64,000 nucleotides of DNA, from positions 1,076,051-1,140,050 of the forward strand of contig NZ_QFRI01000001.1 in assembly GCF_003143755.1 (NCBI RefSeq), given 5' to 3'. Shown here in pieces: positions 43,038-51,956 of the stretch (the stretch's first letter is position 1; every line of letters starts with the position of its first letter). The stretch comes from Algibacter marinivivus. Its GTDB lineage: Bacteria; Bacteroidota; Bacteroidia; Flavobacteriales; Flavobacteriaceae. The translations under genes and the position numbers were made by a program. The notes beneath the pieces were generated by a model. It ran no database searches. It was given only the letters and a program-made list of their open reading frames with translations, and had not been told where the DNA came from.

Positions 43038-44444
43038 TCAACGTTTTAACGCAAAGTAACCACGTAAAACCTTTTTTGAGTTTAAAACAATTTCATACCA
43101 ATAACTTCCACTACTTAAAAATTCTCCATTAAAAGTACCATCCCAACTAGATGCACTATTTGGTAAAAATTTTATAAGCTTTCCGTGTCTGTTAAAAATG
43201 GAAATATTATTTACCAAATTCAATCTATCATAAACTTGCCAAACGTCATTAGCGCCATCGTTATTTGGTGTAAAATATTTAGGGATAAAATAATCTTCAT
43301 TACTTATTGTTACATTAAAACTACTTTCATTATTATCACATGTGGTTTCGTTGTATATATAAATAGTTTGCGAAGTAGTAATTATATCTCCAGAGTTTAG
43401 TTGCGTTCCTAAACCACCAGATTCAGTAAAATAGTTACCGTTGTTTAATGAAGGTAAAGTAAAACTGGTTCCAATAATATTTGGTAAATTATCTATAGGA
43501 ACAAAACCACTACACTCACTATTAAATTCAACATAATTAGTAAAAGTATTTGGTACCCATGTAGAATGATTTCCGTTTACATTATCAACTATTACACAAT
43601 TTAAATCAGGATTAGTGTCAAAATTAACGGCTACAAAGTTGTTATTATTTCCATTCTTAAGGTTTAAAAAACATAATCGGTTATTACTAGAATTTAAATC
43701 AGTTAAGTTTGTGTTTTGTGTAAAATCAAGAGCAGTAATTTGATTACTATAACAATACAAAAAAGCTAAACGACTGTTATCTTCTGTGTTTAAGTTAGTT
43801 ATTAGGTTTTGTTCACAAGACAGGAAAGAAAGGTTCGTATTGAAGCTAATGTCTAGATTAGATAACAGATTGTTTCCACATTGTAATCTATTTAAACCTG
43901 TGTTGTTAGAAATATCTAAACTAGATATTTGATTTTGTTCACAAATAAAAACATTTAAACTTGAAAGAGCAGAAGTATCTAAAGTAGTTAGTTGGTTGTT
44001 TTCACATCTTAAAGAAATTAAACCTGGGTTTTGAGTAACATTTAAGCTTGTTAATTGGTTATTAAAACACCATAAACGCACTAAATTAGAAAGACTGGTA
44101 AGGTTTAAATTACTTATTTGGTTAATACCACAATACAATTCAATTAAGTTAGTGTTTTGAGAAACATTAAGTGTTAATAGTTGATTATCAGAACAATCTA
44201 AGTTTAATAAACCTAAAAAATCTTCAATACCAGTTAAGTCAGAAATATTTCTTGCAGAAACATCTAAATCTGTTATACCATTTATGTTAGCAGTTGGAAC
44301 ATTATCATCTAAAGGAAGGCTATCATAACCTAAATCAATCAGTGCTTGTTCAAAATTATCATCAGGAATAAATGTGTTTTGGCACAAACAGTTAAAAGAA
44401 ATAAAACAGAATCCTATAATTGTTAACTTAGTTTTAGAACACAT
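43038..44444 (-). CDS. Leucine-rich-repeat protein with T9SS type B sorting domain
   Basis: 468 residues with a signal peptide (about 1-22, ends CLCQ). A short N-terminal FIPDDNFEQALIDLGYD segment is typical of flavobacterial LRR proteins. About ten 21-residue leucine-rich repeats follow (about 50-270; LxxLxCxxNQLTxLN pattern), then a beta region and a type B sorting domain (about 385-468, from YFTPNNDGANDVW to GYFALKR). It is exported by Sec/T9SS to the surface; LRRs suggest protein or glycan binding or adhesion. It starts 6 bp after the OmpA-like gene and is likely co-transcribed, giving an envelope-associated pair. Confidence 0.92.
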   Translation of the reverse strand: MCSKTKLTIIGFCFISFNCLCQNTFIPDDNFEQALIDLGYDSLPLDDNVPTANINGITDLDVSARNISDLTGIEDFLGLLNLDCSDNQLLTLNVSQNTNLIELYCGINQISNLNLTSLSNLVRLWCFNNQLTSLNVTQNPGLISLRCENNQLTTLDTSALSSLNVFICEQNQISSLDISNNTGLNRLQCGNNLLSNLDISFNTNLSFLSCEQNLITNLNTEDNSRLAFLYCYSNQITALDFTQNTNLTDLNSSNNRLCFLNLKNGNNNNFVAVNFDTNPDLNCVIVDNVNGNHSTWVPNTFTNYVEFNSECSGFVPIDNLPNIIGTSFTLPSLNNGNYFTESGGLGTQLNSGDIITTSQTIYIYNETTCDNNESSFNVTISNEDYFIPKYFTPNNDGANDVWQVYDRLNLVNNISIFNRHGKLIKFLPNSASSWDGTFNGEFLSSGSYWYEIVLNSKKVLRGYFALKR

Positions 44445-44450
44445 CGAAGT

Positions 44451-45320
44451 TTATTTAGCTTGATCACCAACGTAGGTAATAAGAATTTCTACGCGTCTAT
44501 CAAATTTAGGATCACCACCTAAAGGAAATTTTCTTCGTAAACCCACATGACGCATACGTTTTTTATCAATGCCTTTTTTTATAAAATAATTATAAACGTA
44601 TTCTGCTCTAGCTTCAGATAAGTTGCGTTTTTTAGTTTTTCTATTAACAGCGTCTCTTGTAAATTGTGTACAACACACATGCCCTTGTATGGTAAAGTAA
44701 ATATCATCACGCTCTAGAAGCGCTTCAGCAATTGATTCAAGTATTTTTTTAGAATCAGGAGTTACGGTAGGATACCCTGTTTTAAATAAGATGTTTTTAA
44801 ATAAAATTTTATCGCCTTTAGCTCCATCTTTTATAAGTTCTAATGTGTTTTTTTCTTTTGGTTTAGTTATTTTTTGAGTGGTATCAATTACTTTTTTTAT
44901 TATAGGTTTAGGTGGCTTCGGTTTTACTATAATTTCAACTTTTCTATTTAAACCTCTTATTTTTAAAAGATTTTTTTCTTCAACAATTTTCAGAAGGATT
45001 TCTCCTTTACCATCCACATTAGTAATTAATGTTTCACTAATTTCATTGTTAGCAAAAATAGCTTTAATAGCCTCTGCGCGTTGTTGAGATAGCATTAAGT
45101 TATAAGAATCTGCACCCCTATCATCACAAAAACCAAATATTGAAATAGATTCAATATCTATATCGCTTAATGTAGAAATAAATAATAGTAAACGGTTTTT
45201 TTCTGTGCTTGGAACATCGTATTTGTCTGTATCAAAATAAACCTCTTGTGTTAATTCTTTTTGAGAAAAAGCATAAACACTGCTGAAAACAATCAATATT
45301 AATACTAATAATTTATTCAT
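44451..45320 (-). CDS. Protein with two tandem OmpA-like domains
   Basis: 289 residues with a signal peptide (1-19, ends AFSQ). The first OmpA-like domain (about 24-132) has VYFDTDKYDVPS, GFCDDRGADSYNLMLSQQRAEAI and ends LNRKVEII. After a Pro/Lys linker (about 133-165), a second domain (about 168-285) has ILFKTGYPTVTPDSKKIL, GHVCCTQFTRD, LSEARAEYVYNYFIKKGI and FDRRVEILI. Both keep the helix with Asp/Arg that binds meso-diaminopimelate in peptidoglycan. There is no beta-barrel, so it is a soluble periplasmic wall-binding protein, perhaps tethering the co-transcribed surface LRR protein or a T9SS component (inference). Confidence 0.9.
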   Translation of the reverse strand: MNKLLVLILIVFSSVYAFSQKELTQEVYFDTDKYDVPSTEKNRLLLFISTLSDIDIESISIFGFCDDRGADSYNLMLSQQRAEAIKAIFANNEISETLITNVDGKGEILLKIVEEKNLLKIRGLNRKVEIIVKPKPPKPIIKKVIDTTQKITKPKEKNTLELIKDGAKGDKILFKNILFKTGYPTVTPDSKKILESIAEALLERDDIYFTIQGHVCCTQFTRDAVNRKTKKRNLSEARAEYVYNYFIKKGIDKKRMRHVGLRRKFPLGGDPKFDRRVEILITYVGDQAK

Positions 45321-45430
45321 TGTAGGGCTTTGAATAGATGATAAATATACAGTTTTTAATCTAAAATCATGCCAGAAGCCAATATGTATGCGGTTTTCTG
45401 GTTAATTTAAGGACCACAAAAACAGCATAT

Positions 45431-47065
45431 TTATTTTAAATATCCTTGATAAGTAGTTGGGTTGCTAAGTATTTCTGTTGCTTTTTTTATTTCAGTATCA
45501 TGCACTTCTAAGTATTCGTATAAGCCTTCTCTATATACATAGCGTTTTACAATATCTTCAGTTAATAATTCTAATAAATAGTCTTTATTTTCATCTATTA
45601 TTTTAGTTTTTGAAGCATTTAAATTAGAAATTAATGTGTTATAATCGCTTTCAATATTGTCATTAAGCTCTTCTTTTTTTGATGTTTCAAAAGCTTTTTT
45701 TAGCGCTTTTTCAGTGTCGGTTACAAAAGAAAAATTATTTGCTTTCAAGTAGTTTTTAAAATCTAAAAAATCACTATCTGAAAGCTTTAAGGTGTTAATA
45801 TCAGCAAACGTATGATTGTAATAATAATTAGTAGCAAAGTCAAAAATTAAATCATTATTAACAATAGCTGTTGTTATTGGAGAGTTTTTTGAAGCACCAA
45901 CACGAACATCAGGAAACACACCACCACCATCAAAAACTCTTCGGCCGTTTTTGGTTTTAAATTCATTATAATTTTCTTGTTTTACACGTACAGCTTCCCC
46001 TTTTTCATTTCTATTCCAATAATCTAAAGATTGAATACATCGTCCTGAAGGCGTGTAATACCTTGAGATTGTAATTTTTACTTGAGTACCATAAGTTAAA
46101 AGCTTTGGACGTTGTACTAAACCTTTTCCAAAACTTCTAGAGCCAACAATTACAGCACGATCAAGATCTTGAAGTGCACCAGACACAATTTCGCTTGCTG
46201 ATGCACTACTGCCATCCAATAAAACTACTAATGGGATTTCGGTATCAATAGGATCATTGGGCGTCATATATGTCCGATTGTATTTTTTAACTTTTGATTT
46301 TGTGGTAACCACTAATTGCCCTTTTGGAACAAAAAGGTTAACAATTTTAATGGCCTCATTAACCAAGCCACCAGGATTTCCTCGTAAATCTAAAATAATA
46401 CGTTCTGCACCTTGAGCCTTTAAATCGCGTAATGCGTAATTTGTTTCTGCATGAGCTTTCCTACTAAACCTACTTAAAACGATGTATCCTGTTTTATTAT
46501 CAATTAATGAGAAATGTGGCACTGCTTTAATTTCAACTTCAGCACGTTTTATTGTAGCTGTTTGCGTTTTTCCTTGGCGTTTATAGGTTACTTCAACGGA
46601 AGAGTCAGAAGCACCTCTTAACAAATCACCACCATAATCATCATAATCTTCAACTAGAATCTTACCTACTTTTATAATTTCATCACCAGCTTTTAAACCC
46701 GCTTTATCTGCTGGGTAATCTTTGTATGGCTCAATAACAACCAATTTATCTTTTAATGTTTTTATTCTAGCTCCAATACCGGTATAATCTCCAGTGTTAT
46801 TTATTCTAGCGGCTTCAACATCCTGTTCGTTCATAAAGTTGGTGTATGGATCTAAATCAGCCAACATACTTTTTATGGCAGTATCCATTAAGTCCCCAGG
46901 ATTGGTTTCATCTACATAATTCATGTTTAATTCTTTAAACAATGTGGTGAAGATTTCTATTTGTTTCGCAACTTCAAAAAAATTATTTTTAAAAGCTGTT
47001 GTTGAAAAGAAGACAACACATGCTAAAATTGGAATGATGATTTTCTTTTTTAGTAAGTTTTTCAT
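45431..47065 (-). CDS. S41 family C-terminal processing peptidase
   Basis: 544 residues. An N-terminal hydrophobic segment (about 7-25) acts as signal or anchor. A PDZ domain (about 92-175, GIGARI and YPADKAGLKAGDEI) precedes the tail-specific protease core (about 180-400) with the catalytic Ser in LDGSSASASEIVSGAL and Lys in GSRSFGKGLVQ, then the C-terminal helical region. It cleaves exposed C-termini of periplasmic proteins. It is downstream of rnpA and the DUF4349 gene on the same strand (52-bp gap), an arrangement suggesting one transcript. Confidence 0.95.
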   Translation of the reverse strand: MKNLLKKKIIIPILACVVFFSTTAFKNNFFEVAKQIEIFTTLFKELNMNYVDETNPGDLMDTAIKSMLADLDPYTNFMNEQDVEAARINNTGDYTGIGARIKTLKDKLVVIEPYKDYPADKAGLKAGDEIIKVGKILVEDYDDYGGDLLRGASDSSVEVTYKRQGKTQTATIKRAEVEIKAVPHFSLIDNKTGYIVLSRFSRKAHAETNYALRDLKAQGAERIILDLRGNPGGLVNEAIKIVNLFVPKGQLVVTTKSKVKKYNRTYMTPNDPIDTEIPLVVLLDGSSASASEIVSGALQDLDRAVIVGSRSFGKGLVQRPKLLTYGTQVKITISRYYTPSGRCIQSLDYWNRNEKGEAVRVKQENYNEFKTKNGRRVFDGGGVFPDVRVGASKNSPITTAIVNNDLIFDFATNYYYNHTFADINTLKLSDSDFLDFKNYLKANNFSFVTDTEKALKKAFETSKKEELNDNIESDYNTLISNLNASKTKIIDENKDYLLELLTEDIVKRYVYREGLYEYLEVHDTEIKKATEILSNPTTYQGYLK

Positions 47066-47117
47066 ATGATATTTTTAAACACCCCTAAAGTCCCCTCAAG
47101 GAGACAATAAAAAGGAA

Positions 47118-47924
47118 TTATTTTTTACTTTTTTTAATCCATTTTTTAATAAAGTAACCACCAATAAAAAGGATGATTATAAAAGGCCAGATATGTAATA
47201 AGCCTAAGAAAAATATAGAAATACCATTAAAACCCGCTTTTATAGCATTCCACATTTTTGTGCTATATGATTTGGTAACTGGCGCTTCCGAGGTTAATTT
47301 ATAAAACTCAATATCAAGCGTACTTAAAGAGACTTTATTTTGAAGATATTTTAATCGCCCTTGTTTGGCTTCTATTTCTTCTCTAATATTAGAAAGTTCG
47401 CGCTCTATTTCAAGCATTTCCTTAACGTTTTTGGCTTTAGAAAGTAATTCTAAATAGCGTTTTTCTAAAGTTAGTTTTGCTTTTAATCGCGCTTCTAAAT
47501 CAATAAATTCTTCTGTTACATCTTTTGCTGAAATACGCTTAGTGTCAAAATAATCTACATTTTTACTTACTGCATCCAACGTGTTTTGGAAGTTATTAGT
47601 AGGAATTCTAACAATTATATGCCTTGTAATGGTGTTATATGATTTGTTAGAATTATCATCTTTTATAAAGCCTTTGTTATCTTGAATGGCTTTTTTAATT
47701 TGAAGATAGGTTTTATCTAAATCATCAGTTTCAAATTTTAGATATGAGGTTTTAATGATTTTTTGAGTAGAAGTTTCAGGCGAATAAACCTTACTACTTA
47801 AAAGTGAGGTTTCTTCATAAACTATTTCTGAGTCTTCGTAAGCTTCTGAATCATAGTTTTCATCCTTTGGAGATGAACACATCAAAGGCAACATCAATAT
47901 TAATATATAAGACAATAATTTCAT
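47118..47924 (-). CDS. DUF4349-type membrane lipoprotein with coiled coil
   Basis: 268 residues. The signal peptide ends LPLMC (Cys16, weak lipobox). A DUF4349-like core (about 55-215) has KIIKTSYLKFETDDLDKTY, and a long coiled coil (LEARLKAKLTLEKRYLELL through EIEAKQGRLKYLQ, about 150-195). A TM helix near the C-terminus (about 238-260) is followed by KKWIKKSKK. The domain function is unknown. It starts 12 bp after rnpA. Confidence 0.88.
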   Translation of the reverse strand: MKLLSYILILMLPLMCSSPKDENYDSEAYEDSEIVYEETSLLSSKVYSPETSTQKIIKTSYLKFETDDLDKTYLQIKKAIQDNKGFIKDDNSNKSYNTITRHIIVRIPTNNFQNTLDAVSKNVDYFDTKRISAKDVTEEFIDLEARLKAKLTLEKRYLELLSKAKNVKEMLEIERELSNIREEIEAKQGRLKYLQNKVSLSTLDIEFYKLTSEAPVTKSYSTKMWNAIKAGFNGISIFFLGLLHIWPFIIILFIGGYFIKKWIKKSKK

Positions 47925-47936
47925 AAGCAGTGCTAT

Positions 47937-48314
47937 TTAAGATTTTAAAACTTTGCCTGAAAACTTTTCAAACACTGTTTTCATTCTGGTTTCAACCTGG
48001 GCAAATGTGGGTTTGTCTTTGCCAATGTACAAAATCATAAACGCATGTTGTGTTGTTAAATTGTTAAAATACCCAGCTTTATTTAATCTATAAACTTCTC
48101 TTAGCAAGCGTTTTATGCGGTTTCTGTCCACAGCAGATTTAAAGTTGCGTTTGCTTACTGAAACCCCTGTTTTTACAATAATATCATCTTCAAAAGATGT
48201 AGGTAAGTAAACTAATCTTAACGGAAAAGCTGAAACTGATTGACCCTCAGTAAATAACTGATCAATGAGTTTTTTGCTTTTAAGCTTTTCTTTTTTGTTG
48301 TAGGTAAACTTCAA
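47937..48314 (-). CDS. rnpA: Ribonuclease P protein component, TTG start
   Basis: 125 residues from the TTG at 48314 (start reads LKFTYNKKEKLKSKK, as in other flavobacterial RnpA that begin at the equivalent Met). The core motif RNRIKRLLREVYRLNK (RNR signature) is intact; the protein helps RNase P RNA mature tRNA 5' ends. A longer frame to an ATG at 48434 was rejected because it would translate the terminator of the upstream M1 peptidase gene (48349-48374) and overlap that gene's coding sequence. A TACCTTTG -7 box (48340-48333) lies 18 bp before the TTG, so the leader is very short. The only nearby ATG (48319) is out of frame and stops after two codons. Confidence 0.92.
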   Translation of the reverse strand: MKFTYNKKEKLKSKKLIDQLFTEGQSVSAFPLRLVYLPTSFEDDIIVKTGVSVSKRNFKSAVDRNRIKRLLREVYRLNKAGYFNNLTTQHAFMILYIGKDKPTFAQVETRMKTVFEKFSGKVLKS

Positions 48315-48332
48315 GCCATTTGTTTTGTTTGC

Positions 48333-48340
48333 CAAAGGTA
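48333..48340 (-). promoter_or_regulatory. Predicted rnpA -7 element
   Basis: The minus strand reads TACCTTTG, exact TAnnTTTG, just after the M1-gene terminator. It supports a separate rnpA transcript with a leader of about 10-15 nt and the TTG start. Confidence 0.65.
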
Positions 48341-48348
48341 GTAAAATA

Positions 48349-48374
48349 AAAAAACCACCAAGTGGTGGTTTTTT
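48349..48374 (-). terminator. Intrinsic terminator of the M1 peptidase gene
   Basis: An 11-bp stem (AAAAAACCACC at 48349-48359 with GGTGGTTTTTT at 48364-48374, loop AAGT), then TTATTTTA on the minus strand, 35 bp past the M1 stop. Confidence 0.9.
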
Positions 48375-48408
48375 ATTAAAGTTTAATGATAAAGATATTT
48401 TAATATCA

Positions 48409-50253
48409 TTATTTTTTATTGTTTTCCTTGTCAATATCAGCCATCAAATCATTTGGGTCAAGCTCAACAGATTTAACAGCTTTAGAAACATTAAAAGTAT
48501 AAGTTGGATAAGCCCAAGCCCAATCTTTAATAGTAGTTGCTGAGGTTGGTTTTTCACCACGCATCATTTGTAATGGAATATAAAAATCCTCAGTTGTATC
48601 ATCTGTATAAGTTACTTTTAAATCTATTGGCATTGGCATTAAACCAACACGCTCTAAAGTAATAGATTTGCCTTCAACTGTTTTTACAGCATAATCAATT
48701 GTGTTTGTAGTTTGTGTCCAGTCCATTAAGTACCAATCTAGTTCCAAACCTGAAACTTTTTCTGCTGTTCTAATAAAATCAACAGGTCTTGGATGTTTAA
48801 ATGAAAAGTCTTTAAAATATTGTTTTATCGTCTTTTCTTGATTTTCTTGACCAATAACATAAGCTAGTTGTTTTAAAAACACATAGCCCTTGTAGTAAGC
48901 TGAAATAGAATAAGCTTGATTAAAATTATATCTATCTGAATGCGTAGTTTGTGGTTGTTCTTTACCAGATTTTGCCAAATAGATATACACTCCAAATACA
49001 CGTTTTGAAAGTGCTTCAAAATCTCTATTAAAGATATGGCTTTCTGCAAGTGTACCGATGTATTCTGTAAAACCCTCGTCCATCCAAGAATGTTTAGCCT
49101 CATTACTTGCTAAGATAAATTGAAACCATGAGTGCCCCATTTCGTGAGCCGTAACACCAAACAACCCTTCAAAAGAGCCTTCACCTAATATAAGTGTACA
49201 CATTCCGTATTCCATTCCACCATCACCACCTTGGATAACAGAATATTGTTTGTAAGGATATTGCCCAACATGACCGCTAAAAAATTGCATTAATTCTACC
49301 GCTTTAGGCTGTAAGTTTTTCCAGTTTTCTAGCTTTTCTTCAAGCATGGTGCTTTTGTACAAAAAGTGTAACAATGGACCATTAGGTACTTGCATAGTAT
49401 CATGCTTATAATCTGGATCTGCCGCCCAGGTAAAATCATGAACATTGGGTGCTTTAAAATGCCATGTTAATTTGTCTGAATTAGGCCTGTTTACAGTTCC
49501 TGTTTCATAACCGTAACCAATTTCATTTGGATTTTGTAAATAACCAGTTCCACCAACCACATAATTTTTATCGATAGTTAGTTTTACATCAAAATCTCCC
49601 CAAACACCATGAAACTCTCTTCCTATATAAGGGTCTGCGTGCCAGCCTTCAAAATCATACTCTGCTAATTTTGGATACCATTGTGCCATAGATAAAGCCA
49701 CACCTTCTTTATTGTTTCTACCAGAGCGACGAATTTGAACGGGAACTTGTCCGTCAAAAATCATATCAAATGTTACGCTTTCTCCTGGTTGAATAGGTTT
49801 TGCTAATTCTACTTCTAGAACAGTCCCTACAGTTTCATGGTTTAGCGCTATCCCATTTTGTTTTAATGAGTTTACTTTTATATATCCAATTTCGTCGGGG
49901 TTTAACTTACTAATTCTATCCTTCACCCTTCCGTCTGGATCTGCGATAGTACGCGAACGAACATCCATTTCACTACCCGGTTGAAAGGCATTAAAGTACA
50001 AATGATAAAATACTTTGTTTAAAACATCAGGAGAATTGTTGGTATAAACCAATTTCTGTTTTCCTTTATATTGATAAGATTTAACATCCATATCAATTTC
50101 CATGTTATAATCAACATGCTGTTGCCAATATGAAGAAGAAGCAACTTGAGGTGTTGCGGGTGTTTGAGTGTTAGTAGCAACTGTAACGTCTTTTGAAGAG
50201 TTACAAGATAATAATAGTGCTAAACTAAAGATTGAGATAAAGAAACGATTCAT
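48409..50253 (-). CDS. M1 family zinc metallopeptidase lipoprotein
   Basis: 614 residues from the Met at 50253 (MNRFFISIFSLALLLSC, lipobox Cys). A frame extending to 50304 was rejected since it would run through the S8-gene terminator hairpin. N-terminal M1 beta-domain (about 35-235), then the gluzincin site TAHEMGHSWFQFILASNEAK with HExxH and the downstream Glu in MDEGFTEYIG, preceded by GGDGGMEYGM (the usual GxMEN-like exopeptidase motif is GGMEYGM here). It is probably a periplasmic or surface aminopeptidase for peptides. It lies downstream of the S8 peptidase on the same strand, separated by a terminator. Confidence 0.94.
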   Translation of the reverse strand: MNRFFISIFSLALLLSCNSSKDVTVATNTQTPATPQVASSSYWQQHVDYNMEIDMDVKSYQYKGKQKLVYTNNSPDVLNKVFYHLYFNAFQPGSEMDVRSRTIADPDGRVKDRISKLNPDEIGYIKVNSLKQNGIALNHETVGTVLEVELAKPIQPGESVTFDMIFDGQVPVQIRRSGRNNKEGVALSMAQWYPKLAEYDFEGWHADPYIGREFHGVWGDFDVKLTIDKNYVVGGTGYLQNPNEIGYGYETGTVNRPNSDKLTWHFKAPNVHDFTWAADPDYKHDTMQVPNGPLLHFLYKSTMLEEKLENWKNLQPKAVELMQFFSGHVGQYPYKQYSVIQGGDGGMEYGMCTLILGEGSFEGLFGVTAHEMGHSWFQFILASNEAKHSWMDEGFTEYIGTLAESHIFNRDFEALSKRVFGVYIYLAKSGKEQPQTTHSDRYNFNQAYSISAYYKGYVFLKQLAYVIGQENQEKTIKQYFKDFSFKHPRPVDFIRTAEKVSGLELDWYLMDWTQTTNTIDYAVKTVEGKSITLERVGLMPMPIDLKVTYTDDTTEDFYIPLQMMRGEKPTSATTIKDWAWAYPTYTFNVSKAVKSVELDPNDLMADIDKENNKK

Positions 50254-50271
50254 AAAATTTGAAATTAAAAA

Positions 50272-50307
50272 AGGTTGCTTGATAAATAATAATGAATCAA
50301 GCAACCT
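50272..50307 (-). terminator. Intrinsic terminator of the S8 peptidase gene
   Basis: A perfect 12-bp stem (AGGTTGCTTGAT at 50272-50283 with ATCAAGCAACCT at 50296-50307, 12-nt loop), with TTTTTTAATTT on the minus-strand 3' side, 8 bp past the stop. Confidence 0.88.
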
Positions 50308-50314
50308 AAATATA

Positions 50315-51922
50315 TTATTTAGACATTTTAGATGCCATAATTAATGCATTATAAGCATTTACCATTTTAGCTGATTTACTTAAGTCTGCAAATGGCCTTA
50401 CATCTTCAGAATTACCACCAACAATTACTTTAGTATTTATAGCTAAACCAGAATCCATGATAACTTGTTTTACTTGTGCGGCGCTTAGGTTTGGATAATA
50501 AGAGCGAATTAAAGCCGCTATTCCTGCTACACCTGGAGCTGCCATAGACGTTCCTCCTTTAGTATCATACTCGTTTTCAGGAGTTGTGGAGTATACACTT
50601 GCCCCTGGAGCAAAAACATCTACGTTTTTCTTTCCATAATTTGAAAAACCGGCAACCATACCAGAGCCGTATTTTGGAGCTAAAGCACCCACTCTAATAT
50701 AAGTATCAGATACTTCTACGCCATTTACGTTATCGTCTGGGAAATTTGGTTTTGTATCAACATCTTTACTATCGTTTCCTGCTGCATGAACAAAAACAAC
50801 ATCTTTTTTTCCTGCGTAAGCAATAGCATCACGAACCCAATCACTATGTGGAGAATAACTTTTACCAAAACTTCCGTTAATAACTAAAGCACCGTTATCT
50901 ACAGCATAACGAATAGCTAAAGCTACGTCTTTATCATATTCATCACCGCGAGGTGTAGATCTAATAGACATAATTTCAACATTATTTGCAACACCGTTTG
51001 CACCTTTCCCGTTATTACGTTCAGCTGCTATAATGCCAGCTACATGTGTTCCATGGCTTTCGCTTTTTTTCATTGGCTTTACATTGCCATTTCCATAAAA
51101 CTTGGTTGACATATCATCTGGATTATCACCATTAACACGTCCTTTGAAATCTTTATTTAGGTTATAATTTAGTCTATCATTTATACTTTCTAAACCATCT
51201 TCAATTTCTTTTACAGCATCACCCATAGAGTCTAAACCATTACTGAACATATAATTTGCAATTTGTTGCGCTTGTGCTAGAGCTTGATCTTCAGTTTTGA
51301 TTGCAGCAACTTCTTTTTTGGTGTAGTCTTTTTTGCCAAAATGTTTAGTTAAGGCTTCGTCTGTTGATTTTACTTGCTGATAAATTTGCTCATATTGCGT
51401 TTTTCTTCCTGACCATTTTTGATATTCGGTTTCATATTCAGCTTTAGCTCGAGCATAATCAGGATTACTAGTATCTCCACTAGCTAAAATTCTAACAAAC
51501 TCTAATTGGTCGTAGTAACCATCACCTAAAAAATTCCAACCATGAATGTCATCTATATACCCGTTTTTATCGTCATCTTTCCCGTTTCCAGGAATTTCAC
51601 CTTTGTTGGTCCAAATTACATCGTTTAAATCTTCATGGTCAATATCTATTCCCGAATCAATAACAGCTACAATTACTTTTTTACCTTTTCGGTTTTTAAT
51701 AATTTCAGCGTAAGCTTTATCCACGCTCATTCCTGGGATGGTATCTTTTTCTAAATCTAAGTGCCCCCAATTATGTTTTTCAGCTTCTGTAAGTTCAGAT
51801 ACTTTTAATGGCGACGTGTCAATATTTTCAACTGGTGTAGATATTACAGCCGCAGTACCTCCACAGCCAAAAAATAAAACTGCTAAAAAAGCAGATGTTG
51901 CTATTGTTTTAATTGTTCTCAT
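50315..51922 (-). CDS. Subtilisin-like S8 serine peptidase lipoprotein
   Basis: 535 residues. The signal peptide ends LFFGC (lipobox, Cys20). Catalytic triad motifs: VAVIDSGIDIDHEDL (Asp), SHGTHVAGIIAAE (His) and GGTSMAAPGVAGIAAL (Ser), with oxyanion-hole Asn in AAGNDSKDV. A Lys/Gln-rich helical insertion of about 130 residues lies between the Asp and His motifs, typical of a Bacteroidota S8 subgroup. Probably periplasmic or outer-membrane protein turnover. It is 34 bp downstream of the MBL-fold gene, possibly on the same transcript, and ends at a strong terminator. Confidence 0.94.
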   Translation of the reverse strand: MRTIKTIATSAFLAVLFFGCGGTAAVISTPVENIDTSPLKVSELTEAEKHNWGHLDLEKDTIPGMSVDKAYAEIIKNRKGKKVIVAVIDSGIDIDHEDLNDVIWTNKGEIPGNGKDDDKNGYIDDIHGWNFLGDGYYDQLEFVRILASGDTSNPDYARAKAEYETEYQKWSGRKTQYEQIYQQVKSTDEALTKHFGKKDYTKKEVAAIKTEDQALAQAQQIANYMFSNGLDSMGDAVKEIEDGLESINDRLNYNLNKDFKGRVNGDNPDDMSTKFYGNGNVKPMKKSESHGTHVAGIIAAERNNGKGANGVANNVEIMSIRSTPRGDEYDKDVALAIRYAVDNGALVINGSFGKSYSPHSDWVRDAIAYAGKKDVVFVHAAGNDSKDVDTKPNFPDDNVNGVEVSDTYIRVGALAPKYGSGMVAGFSNYGKKNVDVFAPGASVYSTTPENEYDTKGGTSMAAPGVAGIAALIRSYYPNLSAAQVKQVIMDSGLAINTKVIVGGNSEDVRPFADLSKSAKMVNAYNALIMASKMSK

Positions 51923-51956
51923 TGTAATATTATAATTAGTCGTTTATGTGATATGT

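Noticed and set aside
45370-45400. CCAGAA...TTCTGG hairpin after the S41 gene
   Set aside because: Weak stem and no T-run on the minus strand; not called a terminator.
48315-48434. N-terminal extension of rnpA
   Set aside because: It would translate a terminator stem (KKPPLGGFF-type peptide) and overlap the upstream M1 gene; RnpA normally begins at the position chosen.
50254-50304. N-terminal extension of the M1 peptidase
   Set aside because: It runs through the S8 terminator; the Met at 50253 gives a clean lipoprotein signal.
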